This document shows, in pieces, positions 1 to 8,800 of a stretch of 39,103 bases of DNA. Positions within the stretch are counted from its first letter, which is position 1. The number at the start of each line of letters is the position of its first letter. The position numbers were made by a program, and so were the translations under genes. Origin of the DNA: Merdimmobilis hominis (GTDB taxonomy: Bacteria > Bacillota > Clostridia > Oscillospirales > Ruminococcaceae); contig NZ_LT629939.1 in assembly GCF_900104615.1 (NCBI RefSeq), forward strand, positions 1,733,232-1,772,334. The letters run 5' to 3'. The notes beneath the pieces were generated by a model that did no database searches, was not told the DNA's origin, and was given only the letters and a program-made list of their open reading frames with translations.

Positions 1-1
1 C

Positions 2-2002
2 GCCCGCCTCTCCCCCCAGCTGCCGGTGTACCGCCAGGTGGAGGAGCTGGAAAGGGAGAAGAAAGAACGGGAAAAAGAGCTGACCCAGTGGCGGTCGGAT
101 ACGGCGGCCCTCGCCGGGCAGGAGGAGGAAACCTCCAAGGTCATCGCCAAGCTGGAAGGGGAATTGGAAACCCTCTTTGGGGCGGAGGCCGCCCTGGTGG
201 AGGTGGAGCATGCCATCGCCGAGAAAAAGAAACTGTGGCAAAAGGCCGCCGCCGCCAAAGAGGACTGCGCCGCCCTGCGGGATCAGAACCGCCGGCTGAA
301 AGAGGCCCAGCAGAGGTTCCGGCAGGCCCAGGAGGATTTTTCAGGCAAGCGGGCCCGCTGTGACCAATTGGAGGACCAGTTCCTCCAGGCACAGGCCGGG
401 GTGCTGGCCGGTTCCCTCCGGGAGGGGGAGCCTTGCCCGGTATGCGGTTCCCTCCGTCATCCCCGGCCCGCACAGATGCCCGGCGGGGCTCCCGGCGAGG
501 AGGATCTGAAACAGGCCCGCCAAGAGAGAGAACGGGCCTCAGCCGCCGCCCAGGAGGCCTCCCTGGAGGCCGGCAAGCTGGACGCCAAAAGCAAGGCCAT
601 GGTAGAGGCCTTGCGCCGGCGGGTAGAGGAGCTCTTCCCCGAGGACCCGGCTGGGGGCAAGTTGTCAGCCCTCATGGAGCGGATTACCACCTGTATCGCC
701 GGGGCGGAGGAAGAACTCGCCCGCTTGGAGAAAAAGAAAGAATCCCTTTCTTCCCAGGTGCGGCGGCGTGGGGAAGGGCTGGCGGAATTGTCCGCGGCCC
801 GGTCCCGGAAGGGGGAACTGGAGCGGCAGCGGCAGGAAACCCAGGCCCGCCAGGAAGCCGCTTCCTCCCAATTTGCCGGGGTGGAAAGCCGGCTTCGGGA
901 GCTCACTTCCCATTTGGAATACCCCTCCCGTCAGCAAGCGGAACAGGTGCTGTGCGCCTGGGAAGAGGATTTGGAGGCCGCCTGTAGGAAGTTGGAGGAA
1001 TCCCAGAAGGCCTTGGCGGCGGCGGAAAAGGATCTCTACTTCCTGCGGGCGGTGTGGGAGGAAGCGGCCCGCCGCGAGCAAGAGGCCGCTCGGAAAGCCC
1101 AATCGGCCCGGGCAGTGTTTTTAGCGGGCCTTGTGGCCGATTCCCTCACCGAGGAGGGTTTTGCCGCCTACATGGACCGGGGAGAGGAGTTCGCCCAGGT
1201 ACAGCAGCAGCTGAATCAGTACCAGCTGGCCTTAGCCGCCGCCCAGGAGCGGGAAAAGACCCTGGCTGCCCACAGTGGGGAGGGGAAGGTCATGGACCGG
1301 GAGGAACTGTCCGCCCGCCTTGCATTGGCGCGGGAAACGCGGGCCCGCCTGGCCGCCGCCGAACGGGCGGAGGACACCCGTCTAACCCACAACCGGTCGG
1401 CCTACGACAAGGCCCAGGTTCTGTTCCGCCAGCGGGGGGAGCTGGATCGCCGGTACGCCATGGTCCGGGACCTGTCCCGCACCGCCAGCGGGGAGCTGCC
1501 CGGCAAGCAGAAGATCGCCTTTGAACAATATGTACAGGCAGCCTATTTCGGCCAGGTGGTGGAACGGGCCAACCTGCGGCTGGATTCCATGACCGGTGGG
1601 CGGTATCAGCTGCTTCGCAAGGAACAGGCTGCCGACTTGCGAAGCCAGTCCGGCCTGGAACTGGATGTGCTGGATCACTACACCGGCCGAGTGCGGTCGG
1701 TGCGTTCCCTCTCCGGAGGGGAGTCCTTCAAGGCGGCCCTTTCCCTGGCCTTGGGCCTTTCGGACGTGATCCAGAGCCACGCGGGCGGGGTACAGATCGA
1801 CGCCATGTTTGTGGACGAAGGGTTCGGCTCCCTGGATTCCGAATCGCTGGAACAGGCCATCTCCGCCCTGGCGAGCTTGGCCGGGGGGAACCGCCTGGTG
1901 GGCATCATCTCCCATGTGGCAGAGCTCAAAGAGCGGATTGAGCAGAAAATTTTGGTCAAGAAGGGATCCAGCGGCAGCTCGGTGGAGGTTGTCGGGGGGT
2001 GA
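2..2002 (+). CDS. sbcC: SbcC nuclease subunit, C-terminal part (5' end outside window)
   Basis: ATPase/coiled-coil subunit of the SbcCD (Mre11-Rad50 type) nuclease, which opens hairpins and processes DNA double-strand ends. The frame is open to the window edge, so the N-terminal Walker A half is missing; residues here are counted from the GTG at 26. A long Ala/Glu/Arg/Gln-rich coiled coil is broken by the zinc hook CPVC (137-140), followed by the returning coil. The C-terminal lobe has the ABC signature LSGGES (562-567) and Walker B ending in the DE pair at 597-598, followed by GFGSLD. That order is diagnostic for SbcC/Rad50. The partner sbcD would normally lie just upstream, outside the window. 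A terminator hairpin overlaps the stop codon. Confidence is high for the family. Confidence 0.95.
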   Translation, partial: ARLSPQLPVYRQVEELEREKKEREKELTQWRSDTAALAGQEEETSKVIAKLEGELETLFGAEAALVEVEHAIAEKKKLWQKAAAAKEDCAALRDQNRRLKEAQQRFRQAQEDFSGKRARCDQLEDQFLQAQAGVLAGSLREGEPCPVCGSLRHPRPAQMPGGAPGEEDLKQARQERERASAAAQEASLEAGKLDAKSKAMVEALRRRVEELFPEDPAGGKLSALMERITTCIAGAEEELARLEKKKESLSSQVRRRGEGLAELSAARSRKGELERQRQETQARQEAASSQFAGVESRLRELTSHLEYPSRQQAEQVLCAWEEDLEAACRKLEESQKALAAAEKDLYFLRAVWEEAARREQEAARKAQSARAVFLAGLVADSLTEEGFAAYMDRGEEFAQVQQQLNQYQLALAAAQEREKTLAAHSGEGKVMDREELSARLALARETRARLAAAERAEDTRLTHNRSAYDKAQVLFRQRGELDRRYAMVRDLSRTASGELPGKQKIAFEQYVQAAYFGQVVERANLRLDSMTGGRYQLLRKEQAADLRSQSGLELDVLDHYTGRVRSVRSLSGGESFKAALSLALGLSDVIQSHAGGVQIDAMFVDEGFGSLDSESLEQAISALASLAGGNRLVGIISHVAELKERIEQKILVKKGSSGSSVEVVGG

Positions 2003-2025
2003 GGGAAACTCCCCCACTCCTTTTT
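1996..2025 (+). terminator. Intrinsic terminator overlapping the sbcC stop
   Basis: An 11-position stem (1996-2006 with 2010-2020, one mismatch and one G-U) closes a 3-base loop and is followed by five T. The 5' arm contains the TGA stop of sbcC. Confidence 0.65.
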
Positions 2026-2197
2026 ACCCCCCTGGGATTAGCCCCTCTCAAAATCGGGCATAGTAAGAGGGAAAGCCGCTGTAGTTTCCCCTGGATGGAA
2101 GCTGACAGGCGGCCGGATAGAAAGTCTTGGCCATCTCCCCACCGGATGTACACCTCTTCTCCAAGAAAATGCCTCCAACATTTTTTCCAAAAAACAG

Positions 2198-2226
2198 TTG
2201 ACAAAATTGTGAAAAGCGATTATAGT
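2198..2226 (+). promoter_or_regulatory. Sigma-A-type promoter of the manganese riboswitch/ATPase unit
   Basis: A consensus TTGACA (2198-2203) is separated by exactly 17 bases from TATAGT (2221-2226). Transcription would start near 2233, just ahead of the riboswitch aptamer. The preceding 170 bases after the sbcC terminator show nothing recognisable. Confidence 0.8.
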
Positions 2227-2239
2227 ATTACTGTAAATT

Positions 2240-2393
2240 AAATGAGGCTTCTGATACCTGCCGGGGTATCTAAAAGGGAGTAGTTTTAAACTGTAGATCA
2301 ACATCGTGGATTGTATGCAGTCCTGGTCTGCGGTCCGTTTAGGTAACAAGACTTTTAGAGCGTTTTTGAAATGCTTTAGAGTCTTGTTTTTTT
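2240..2393 (+). promoter_or_regulatory. yybP-ykoY (Mn2+) riboswitch with expression-platform terminator
   Basis: The leader carries hallmark pieces of the yybP-ykoY aptamer in order: a small hairpin (GATACC/GGTATC, 2253-2270), then AAAAGGGAGTAG (2272-2283), ATCAACATCGTGG (2297-2309) and finally AACAAGACTTTTA near 2345. This class binds Mn2+ and usually turns on Mn2+ exporters. The CAAGAC strand at the 3' end also forms the 5' arm of a terminator (2347-2355 with 2378-2386, then seven T). The same bases can therefore sit in the aptamer or the terminator, as expected for a metal-ON switch. Recognition is from memory of the consensus, not from a covariance model. Confidence 0.85.
2347..2393 (+). 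terminator. Riboswitch-controlled terminator
   Basis: CAAGACTTT pairs with the sequence ending AGTCTTG at 2386 (one G-U), followed by TTTTTTT (2387-2393), 50 bases before the ATPase start. Without ligand it should stop transcription. Confidence 0.75.
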
Positions 2394-2443
2394 ACGCCAT
2401 TCGAACCGAGGCATACAATCAGACAAGAAAAGGATGCGTGTGT

Positions 2444-5098
2444 ATGATGTATCAAAAGAGCGTACAAGAGGCGGAGAAAGAGCTCCGCACCGACCTGTCC
2501 CAGGGCTTGACCCCTGAGGAGGCTGCCAAGCGCCTTCAGGAAAACGGCCCCAATGAGCTGAAGGAGAAGAAAGGCAAAACCAAGCTCCAGATCTTCCTCT
2601 CCCAACTCAACGACCCCATGATCTATATCCTGTTTGCAGCGGCAGCCGTTTCCATCCTCCTCAAAGAGGTGGGCGACGCCTGCATCATCCTGGTGGTGGT
2701 GCTGCTCAACGCTTTCATCGGCATGTTCCAGGAAGCGAAAGCGGAAAAGGCCCTGGAAGCCCTGAAAAAGCTCTCCAGCCCCTACGCCCTGGTCAAACGG
2801 GGCGGCAATGTGGTGGAAATCCCCGCCAAGGATTTGGTAGTGGGCGACGTGGTTGTGCTGGATGCCGGCCGCATTATCCCCGCCGACCTGCGGCTGACCA
2901 GCACGGTCAACCTGAAGATTGAGGAATCCGCCCTCACCGGCGAATCGGTACCGGTTGAAAAACACGCCGATTATGTGGCTGACAAAGAAGTTGGCATCGG
3001 CGACCGGATCAACATGGCTTACTCCTCCACCAGCGTGGCCTACGGCCGTGGTGAAGGCGTGGTTGTCGCCACTGCTGAGGACACCGAGATCGGCAAGATC
3101 GCCCAGATGATCAGCGAAGCCAAAGATGAGATGACCCCCCTGCAGAAGCGTCTTGCCGACCTGGGCAAGCTTCTGGGCGGCCTGGCTGTCCTCATCTGTG
3201 TGGCGCTGTTCGGCATCGCCGTATGGCAGCAGCGTGATGTCATGGAGATGCTGCTCACCGCAATCTCCCTGGCGGTAGCCGCCATCCCCGAGGGCCTGCC
3301 TGCTGTTGTGGCCATCGTTCTGGCCCTGGGTGTCCAGCGGATGGTCAAGGTCAACACCATTGTCCGCCGCCTGCCCGCTGTAGAGACCCTGGGCGCTGTC
3401 AGCGTGGTCTGCTCCGATAAAACCGGTACCCTGACCCAGAACCGCATGACCGTCACCCATGTATACGTCAACGGCCAGTCCAAAGACGTGAAGGATTTGG
3501 ACCCCAAGGCCGATGAAACTTTCCTCAAAGGCTTTATCCTCTGCAATGACGCCTCCATTGCCGGCGGTTCCAAGATCGGTGACCCCACCGAGATCGCTCT
3601 CCTGGATATGGGCGTGCCCTTCGGCATGGCCCGGGAGGAGATGGAAACCACCCAGCCCCGTGTGGCGGAGCAAGCCTTTGATTCTGGCCGGAAGATGATG
3701 ACCACTGTCCATAAAGAGCCTTCTGGCCGGGTGGTCAGCTATACCAAAGGCGCCACCGACGTGCTCCTTTCCCACTGTACCCACATCCTGGAGAACGGTG
3801 TGACCCGTCCCATCACCCAGGAGGATCTGAACAAGATCTCTGCCGGCGCCTCCCAGATGGCTACTCTGGCTCTGCGTGTGCTGGCTCTGGCCATCCGCGA
3901 GGACAACATGGCTGCTGAGGAGGAAAACCTCACCTTCGTGGGCCTGGTCGGCATGATCGACCCCCCGCGCCCCGAGGCCAAAGGCGCTGTCGCTGACTTT
4001 AAGAAAGCTTCTATCCGCACCATTATGATCACCGGCGACCACAAGGACACCGCCCTTGCCATCGCCAAAGAACTGGGCATCGCCGACAGCGACGACCAGT
4101 GCATCACCGGCGCAGACCTCTCTAAGATGACCCAGGAGGAACTCAATGCCAAGGTCAACAGCCTGCGGGTGTTCGCCCGTGTTTCCCCTGAGCACAAGGT
4201 GATGATCGTCAAAGCCTTCCAGTCCCACGGCTACATCGTCTCGATGACCGGCGACGGCGTCAACGACGCACCCTCCCTGAAGACCGCCGACATCGGCGTG
4301 GCCATGGGCATCACCGGCACCGACGTCTCCAAGAGCGCTGCTGATATGGTCCTCACCGATGACAACTTTGCCACCATCCGCGCTGCGGTGGAAGAGGGCC
4401 GTTCCATCTACAACAACATCAAAAAATCGGTGCTGTTCCTGCTGTCCTCCAACTTCGGTGAGGTGCTTACCATGTTCACCTCCATTATCGCTGGCTTGGC
4501 AGCTCCTCTTCAGGCCATCCACATCCTGTGGGTCAACCTGATCACCGACTCCCTGCCTGCCCTTGGCCTCGGCGTGGACAACAAGGAAAAAGGCATTATG
4601 GACAAAGCTCCCCGCGACCCCAACGAGAGCCTGTTCGCCCATGGCGGTATGGCGCTGGCCATCCTCTACGGCCTGGTTATCGGCGGCTTGACCCTGACTG
4701 CTTTCCTGTACTCCCCTGTCAAACATCTGACAGATGCGGGTATGGCTATCAACCTTTCGGGCATCAAGCTGATGCTGGAGAACCCCGACATCCTCGTCCA
4801 TGCCCAGACTTATGCTTTCGTCACCCTGGCGATGAGCCAGCTGTTCCACGCCTTTGGTATGCGGGACACTGAGCACAGCATCTTCCAGACAAAGCCCTTC
4901 TCCAACAAGGTGATGCTGCTGGCCTTTGTGATCGGCCTGGGCCTTCAGGTGGCCGTGACCGAAATCCCCTTCCTCTGCCAGGTGTTTGGCACTGTTGCCC
5001 TCTCTATGACCGAGTGGCTGGAGCTGGCTGCTTTCGCCTGTGTACCTCTGCTGGTTCACGAGATTGTGGTTTTGGTCAAAAAAGTGGTGAAACGCTAA
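2444..5098 (+). CDS. P-type cation-transporting ATPase (P2A, Ca2+/Mn2+ type)
   Basis: Membrane pump of 884 aa using ATP to export divalent cations. Domains in order: N-terminal cation-ATPase segment (about 1-60), M1-M2, actuator domain with TGES (165-168), M3-M4 with PEGLP, the phosphorylation motif DKTGTLT (Asp325), nucleotide-binding domain, the hinge motif TGDGVNDAP, then M5-M10. The M5 motif SSNFGE and the M6 motif WVNLITDSLPA match the two-site calcium pump pattern. The start at 2444 is chosen over the longer frame because everything upstream is riboswitch and terminator; GAAAAGGA lies 10 bases before it. The manganese riboswitch points to Mn2+ (or Mn2+/Ca2+) export, as known for Lactococcus YoaB and pneumococcal MgtA. 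Substrate is inferred; the family is certain. Confidence 0.95.
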   Translation: MMYQKSVQEAEKELRTDLSQGLTPEEAAKRLQENGPNELKEKKGKTKLQIFLSQLNDPMIYILFAAAAVSILLKEVGDACIILVVVLLNAFIGMFQEAKAEKALEALKKLSSPYALVKRGGNVVEIPAKDLVVGDVVVLDAGRIIPADLRLTSTVNLKIEESALTGESVPVEKHADYVADKEVGIGDRINMAYSSTSVAYGRGEGVVVATAEDTEIGKIAQMISEAKDEMTPLQKRLADLGKLLGGLAVLICVALFGIAVWQQRDVMEMLLTAISLAVAAIPEGLPAVVAIVLALGVQRMVKVNTIVRRLPAVETLGAVSVVCSDKTGTLTQNRMTVTHVYVNGQSKDVKDLDPKADETFLKGFILCNDASIAGGSKIGDPTEIALLDMGVPFGMAREEMETTQPRVAEQAFDSGRKMMTTVHKEPSGRVVSYTKGATDVLLSHCTHILENGVTRPITQEDLNKISAGASQMATLALRVLALAIREDNMAAEEENLTFVGLVGMIDPPRPEAKGAVADFKKASIRTIMITGDHKDTALAIAKELGIADSDDQCITGADLSKMTQEELNAKVNSLRVFARVSPEHKVMIVKAFQSHGYIVSMTGDGVNDAPSLKTADIGVAMGITGTDVSKSAADMVLTDDNFATIRAAVEEGRSIYNNIKKSVLFLLSSNFGEVLTMFTSIIAGLAAPLQAIHILWVNLITDSLPALGLGVDNKEKGIMDKAPRDPNESLFAHGGMALAILYGLVIGGLTLTAFLYSPVKHLTDAGMAINLSGIKLMLENPDILVHAQTYAFVTLAMSQLFHAFGMRDTEHSIFQTKPFSNKVMLLAFVIGLGLQVAVTEIPFLCQVFGTVALSMTEWLELAAFACVPLLVHEIVVLVKKVVKR

Positions 5099-5139
5099 CC
5101 TCTTTTCCTTTTCTCTTGGAAATCCCTGATAGATGAAGC

Positions 5140-5180
5140 AAAAAGGCCTCTCTCCCCCCGGGAGTAGGGGCCTTTTTGTT
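5140..5180 (+). terminator. Terminator after the P-type ATPase
   Basis: Perfect 9-bp stem AAAAAGGCC (5140-5148) with GGCCTTTTT (5169-5177). Confidence 0.85.
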
Positions 5181-5212
5181 TGTTCCAATGCCGGAGAAAT
5201 TTGCAATAAGGC

Positions 5213-5241
5213 TTGCCTATGGCCGTAAAACGCAGTAGAAT
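5213..5241 (+). promoter_or_regulatory. Promoter of the MFS transporter gene
   Basis: TTGCCT (5213-5218), 17-base spacer, TAGAAT (5236-5241), about 100 bases before the start codon. Confidence 0.6.
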
Positions 5242-5341
5242 AGATACATGCCTATTTTTCAAACAGGTGGGGATACGCCTCTATCTGTGCCAGGTGCGGT
5301 GAAATAATAAAAAATCGAAAGAAGAGAGAGGAGTCCTCTTT

Positions 5342-6553
5342 ATGAACCAGTCGGGAGAAAAAGCCAACATGCGCTTATTTTTCGTCATCTGTGCCGTTTT
5401 TTATGTGGCAGCCAGCTTCGCTCACCCGGTGACCCCTTCCTTCATTAAGGAATATGGGCTCAACGACTATATGTTTGGCGTGGCCCTATCCGCTATGATG
5501 ACGGTCAATTTTCTGTTTTCCCCCTTCTGGGGCAAGATCACCGGCTATATCTCCAGCCGGCGGTCGATGCTCATCGGCGGCATCGGCTACGGCATCGGCC
5601 AGCTGATGTTCGGCTTTGCCCGCACTGAGGCGATGGTGGTGGTGGCCCGGGGCTTTGCGGGTATTTTCACCGGCGCCACCTTTGTCAGCATGATGACATA
5701 TGTGGTAAACTGTTCCTCGGATGAGGAGAGAGGCCAAAATCTGACTATTTTAGCTACCGTCCAAAGTGTGGCCGGTGCTTTTGGCTATCTGGTGGGCGGC
5801 CTCCTGGGAGAGATCAATATTATGGTCCCCTTCCTGGCCCAGTCTACGCTGTTGGCTGCTTGCGGTGTGCTGCTGTTCATCACCTGTAAGGATGATACCA
5901 CCGAGGATATTCACACCCTCACCGTCGGTGATATCGCCCGGCAGGCCAACCCCTTTTCGGCTTTCCTGGCAGGGCGAAATTTTATGACGGTGCTGTTTGC
6001 CGTCTTGTTTGCCATGACCACCTTCCAGCAGTTGGGGTATAACGCATTTGAGCAGTGCTTCAACTACTTCATTAAGGATCAATTCGGCTTTACATCCGCT
6101 TACAATGGCCTTGTAAAAGGGGTGGTTGGCATTGTTGCCCTGGTGGCCAACGCCACGATCTGTATGTGGATCATGAGGAAAACCAATGTGAAGCGTTCGG
6201 TGATTTTTGTGCTGGCAAGCAGTGCTGCGGCCATTTCCGTCGTTGCGGTGTCAGAGGATGTGATTCCCTTCTTCGCCATGAGCATCGTGTTCTTTGCCCT
6301 CAACGCCATCACCCTCCCCATCTCTCAGAATCTGGTGGCGGCAAAGGCCAAAGGCGGGGATTCCAACCTGGTAATGGGCTTCTACAACGCAACCAAATCT
6401 TTGGGCGGCATCTTTGGTTCTCTGTTCGCCGGTTTTATGTACTCAGCAGGGCCCAGGCTGGCTTTCTTTTTTGCCGCGGCTACCCTGGGAGTCAGCACCC
6501 TGGCATCCATTGTCTATTACCGTATGGACCGCAAACAAGTTGTGGCCCAATGA
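5342..6553 (+). CDS. MFS transporter
   Basis: Cytoplasmic-membrane secondary transporter of 403 aa, the usual 12-helix major facilitator length. Hydrophobic segments run from about residue 10 to 390, with a charged central loop around 180-200 between the six-helix halves. The first cytoplasmic loop carries GKITGYISSRRSMLIGG, a variant of the family motif A. The substrate cannot be read from the sequence; multidrug or sugar efflux/uptake are both possible. The start is set by AGAGAGGAG a few bases upstream. The gene stands alone between its own promoter and a strong terminator. Confidence 0.88.
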   Translation: MNQSGEKANMRLFFVICAVFYVAASFAHPVTPSFIKEYGLNDYMFGVALSAMMTVNFLFSPFWGKITGYISSRRSMLIGGIGYGIGQLMFGFARTEAMVVVARGFAGIFTGATFVSMMTYVVNCSSDEERGQNLTILATVQSVAGAFGYLVGGLLGEINIMVPFLAQSTLLAACGVLLFITCKDDTTEDIHTLTVGDIARQANPFSAFLAGRNFMTVLFAVLFAMTTFQQLGYNAFEQCFNYFIKDQFGFTSAYNGLVKGVVGIVALVANATICMWIMRKTNVKRSVIFVLASSAAAISVVAVSEDVIPFFAMSIVFFALNAITLPISQNLVAAKAKGGDSNLVMGFYNATKSLGGIFGSLFAGFMYSAGPRLAFFFAAATLGVSTLASIVYYRMDRKQVVAQ

Positions 6554-6659
6554 TAGTGCTGTGATTCTTGGAGAAAGAGATCTCCCTCACGGGAAGCGTT
6601 TCCTGAGCTGGGAGCCCAGTCGGATATTCTGGTCAGTGTGCCGTTTTAAAATGGAATAG

Positions 6660-6692
6660 AAAAAGCGGGGGGCGGTATGCCCCCCGCTTTTT
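6660..6692 (+). terminator. Terminator after the MFS gene
   Basis: Long GC-rich stem AAAAAGCGGGGGGC/GCCCCCCGCTTTTT with a 5-base loop. It is T-rich on one side and A-rich on the other, so it could work both ways. Confidence 0.9.
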
Positions 6693-6948
6693 GCGGGAAA
6701 ATCTGTAAATGGGGCAACAATTAAGCGGTTGGATGACACTGTATAAAGGACAAAGGGAAGGATTTGACAACAGGGAAAACGGAAACAAATTGGAATAAAT
6801 CGTGTATATTCTACCAAAAGTATGACAAATTCACGAAATATTCCCACAAATGCCCTTTTCCTTTTGCGCAACCTGTGTTAGTATGAGGGCATAACTAGAG
6901 CAGTCACCTGCGCGGTTTTGCCGCGCCTGACCAATGGAGAGGATTGTT
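6693..6948 (+). other. Intergenic leader upstream of the amidase gene
   Basis: No gene is supported here. A TTGACA (6764-6769) has no good -10 partner. The best start signal is an extended -10, TGTTAGTAT (6876-6884), with a weak -35. The short leader has a GCGCGG/CCGCGC hairpin (about 6910-6926) just before the ribosome site. It is too short for a ydaO-type c-di-AMP riboswitch, which often precedes amidase genes. Confidence 0.4.
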
Positions 6949-8745
6949 ATGAATCAGTTTATTTCGCGCATTGCCGCGCTGACCTTGGCGGTGGCCATGG
7001 CAGCAGCGCCCACTACCGCCTATGCGGCCAATTACAACGACATGGACTCGGTGACCAACACGGGGGTATCGACCAAAGTCTCCCAGAAGCTGGCGGTGCA
7101 GAAGCCTGCCCAAGACATCAAGGTCACCAGTGCGACGTATTATATCACCGGCACCTCCAACCCTAACGAAAGCTTGTATGTCAACGGCCAGCAGGTGACA
7201 AACCGCGGCAAGTACGGCAGCTTTGGGGTGTTTGTCTCCCTGGAACTGGGGGACAATGTCTTCAACTTCCAAAACGGCGACGCCACCGATTCGGTGACTC
7301 TGACCCGGGTGGCTTCTGCCGCCTATTTGGACGTGTCCACCACCAGTTATTTGACCAACCCATTCCCCACCTATGACAACGCCTTTCCCGCTGGGAAAAC
7401 CATCAAGATCAAGTGCGTAGCTCCTTCCGGCGCCTCGGTTAGTGCCAATGTGGGCGGCCAAACCGTCTATCTGAGCCAGGATGTGTCCACGGCCAAAAAA
7501 GGGGTTGCCGCCAACTTCTCCGGCAGTTACACTGTTCCAAATTCCAATGCGAACCAGACAGTGAACCTGGGCAAGGTGACCTATACCATGAACTACAACG
7601 GCAAGACCTCCACCTATACCTCCGCGGGGAACCTGTTCTCCATTGGGTCGGGTGCCACTTTGGTGGTCAAAGCCAACCAGAACGCCACCGCCACCTATGC
7701 CAAGGGGGATACAAGCAGTAATTTTGTCTCCATCCTGCGGATGGGCACCACCGACCGGGTTATCGGCCAAAATGACACCATGTACCAGCTGGGCATGGGA
7801 GCCTGGGTCTCTAAAAATTTGGTCACCCCCCAAACCGGCGCACCCGGTTATTGGAACGAAGTCTCTTCCATCGGGTTTGACAGCGATTCCAAAGGGGAAA
7901 AATACATCTTGGAAGGCACGGCCAACGCCCCTTTCACCGCCGAGTGGAACGGCAACAAAGTGATTCTCACCCTGTACAACACCACTGGAGTGGGCTCCCT
8001 CAATGCGGAGGTCAGCAACATCTTCACCGACATCACAGTGAACAACAAGGGGAACGGCGTATGTGAGATCACCTTTACCATGCCCAGCGCTTCCAATCTG
8101 TGGGGCTACAACGTGGAGTATAACGAGGAAGGGGAGACCACACTCTACTTTAAATACCCGCCCAAGAAGTCCTCGGATTCTGACCGACCCCTCAAAGGGA
8201 TCACCGTCGCCTTAGATGCCGGTCATGGTGGAACCGATGTGGGCGCCCTGGGCACAGCGGGTGTCAAAGGCGGCCCCACTGAGAACACTTTGACTCTCGC
8301 CACTGTGCTCACCACCAAAAACCGCCTGGAGTCCCTGGGGGCTAAAGTCATCTTGGCCCGGAACAAGGATACTTACACCACCAACAATGCCCGGATGGGG
8401 GAAGCCATGGAGGAAAAGGCCGATTTCTTTGTCTCCCTGCACTGCAACAGCGTGGGTGTCACAGTGGATGCTGGCAAGCCCAGCGGCACCGAGGTCTATT
8501 ATTATGAGGATCTTTCTAAGAATTTTGCTGCTGCCATCTCTGAAAAGGTGGCCAGCTACAACGGCCGTACCAACCGCGGGGCCAAATACTCTGCCTACCG
8601 TGTGACCCTCAACAGCTATGCGCCTTCCGTCCTGGTGGAGATGGGCTTTATCTCCAACCCAGTGGAGTATGATGAAATTTGCAGCCCCGAAGGCCAGTTT
8701 AAAACAGCCAATGCGGTTGCAGATGCCATCCTCGCCTCTTTGTAA
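6949..8745 (+). CDS. Secreted N-acetylmuramoyl-L-alanine amidase (Amidase_3)
   Basis: Exported cell-wall hydrolase of 598 aa that cuts the amide bond between N-acetylmuramic acid and the stem peptide. A signal peptide (1-26, ending AYA) precedes a long non-catalytic region with a glucodextranase-B-like beta domain (about 45-95, containing ITGTSNPNESLYVNGQQV). The catalytic Amidase_3 domain fills about 417-598. Zinc ligands are visible: His426 in DAGHGG, Glu445 in GPTEN and His498 in SLHCNS, with the catalytic Glu in VLVEMGF near the end. The start at 6949 is preferred to the in-frame ATG at 6934 because GGAGAGG (6936-6942) is correctly spaced for it. The gene stands alone with its own terminator. 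No known wall-binding domain was recognised in the middle region. Confidence 0.93.
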   Translation: MNQFISRIAALTLAVAMAAAPTTAYAANYNDMDSVTNTGVSTKVSQKLAVQKPAQDIKVTSATYYITGTSNPNESLYVNGQQVTNRGKYGSFGVFVSLELGDNVFNFQNGDATDSVTLTRVASAAYLDVSTTSYLTNPFPTYDNAFPAGKTIKIKCVAPSGASVSANVGGQTVYLSQDVSTAKKGVAANFSGSYTVPNSNANQTVNLGKVTYTMNYNGKTSTYTSAGNLFSIGSGATLVVKANQNATATYAKGDTSSNFVSILRMGTTDRVIGQNDTMYQLGMGAWVSKNLVTPQTGAPGYWNEVSSIGFDSDSKGEKYILEGTANAPFTAEWNGNKVILTLYNTTGVGSLNAEVSNIFTDITVNNKGNGVCEITFTMPSASNLWGYNVEYNEEGETTLYFKYPPKKSSDSDRPLKGITVALDAGHGGTDVGALGTAGVKGGPTENTLTLATVLTTKNRLESLGAKVILARNKDTYTTNNARMGEAMEEKADFFVSLHCNSVGVTVDAGKPSGTEVYYYEDLSKNFAAAISEKVASYNGRTNRGAKYSAYRVTLNSYAPSVLVEMGFISNPVEYDEICSPEGQFKTANAVADAILASL

Positions 8746-8760
8746 CGACAATTTTCTCCT

Positions 8761-8800
8761 AAGAGCGGAGCCCCAACACAGGGGGCTCTGCTCTTTTTTT
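8761..8800 (+). terminator. Terminator after the amidase gene
   Basis: Stem of AGAGCGGAGCCCC with GGGGCTCTGCTCT (one mismatch), 6-base loop, then a run of T to 8800. Confidence 0.9.

Noticed and set aside
2339-5206. Antisense open frame of 955 codons opposite the P-type ATPase
   Set aside because: A codon-bias shadow: it has no ribosome site, covers the riboswitch and terminator, and its peptide is His/Gly/Asp-rich with no domain.
6876-6948. A c-di-AMP (ydaO-type) riboswitch upstream of the amidase
   Set aside because: Looked for because of the usual gene pairing, but the leader is only about 60 bases and lacks the known conserved blocks.
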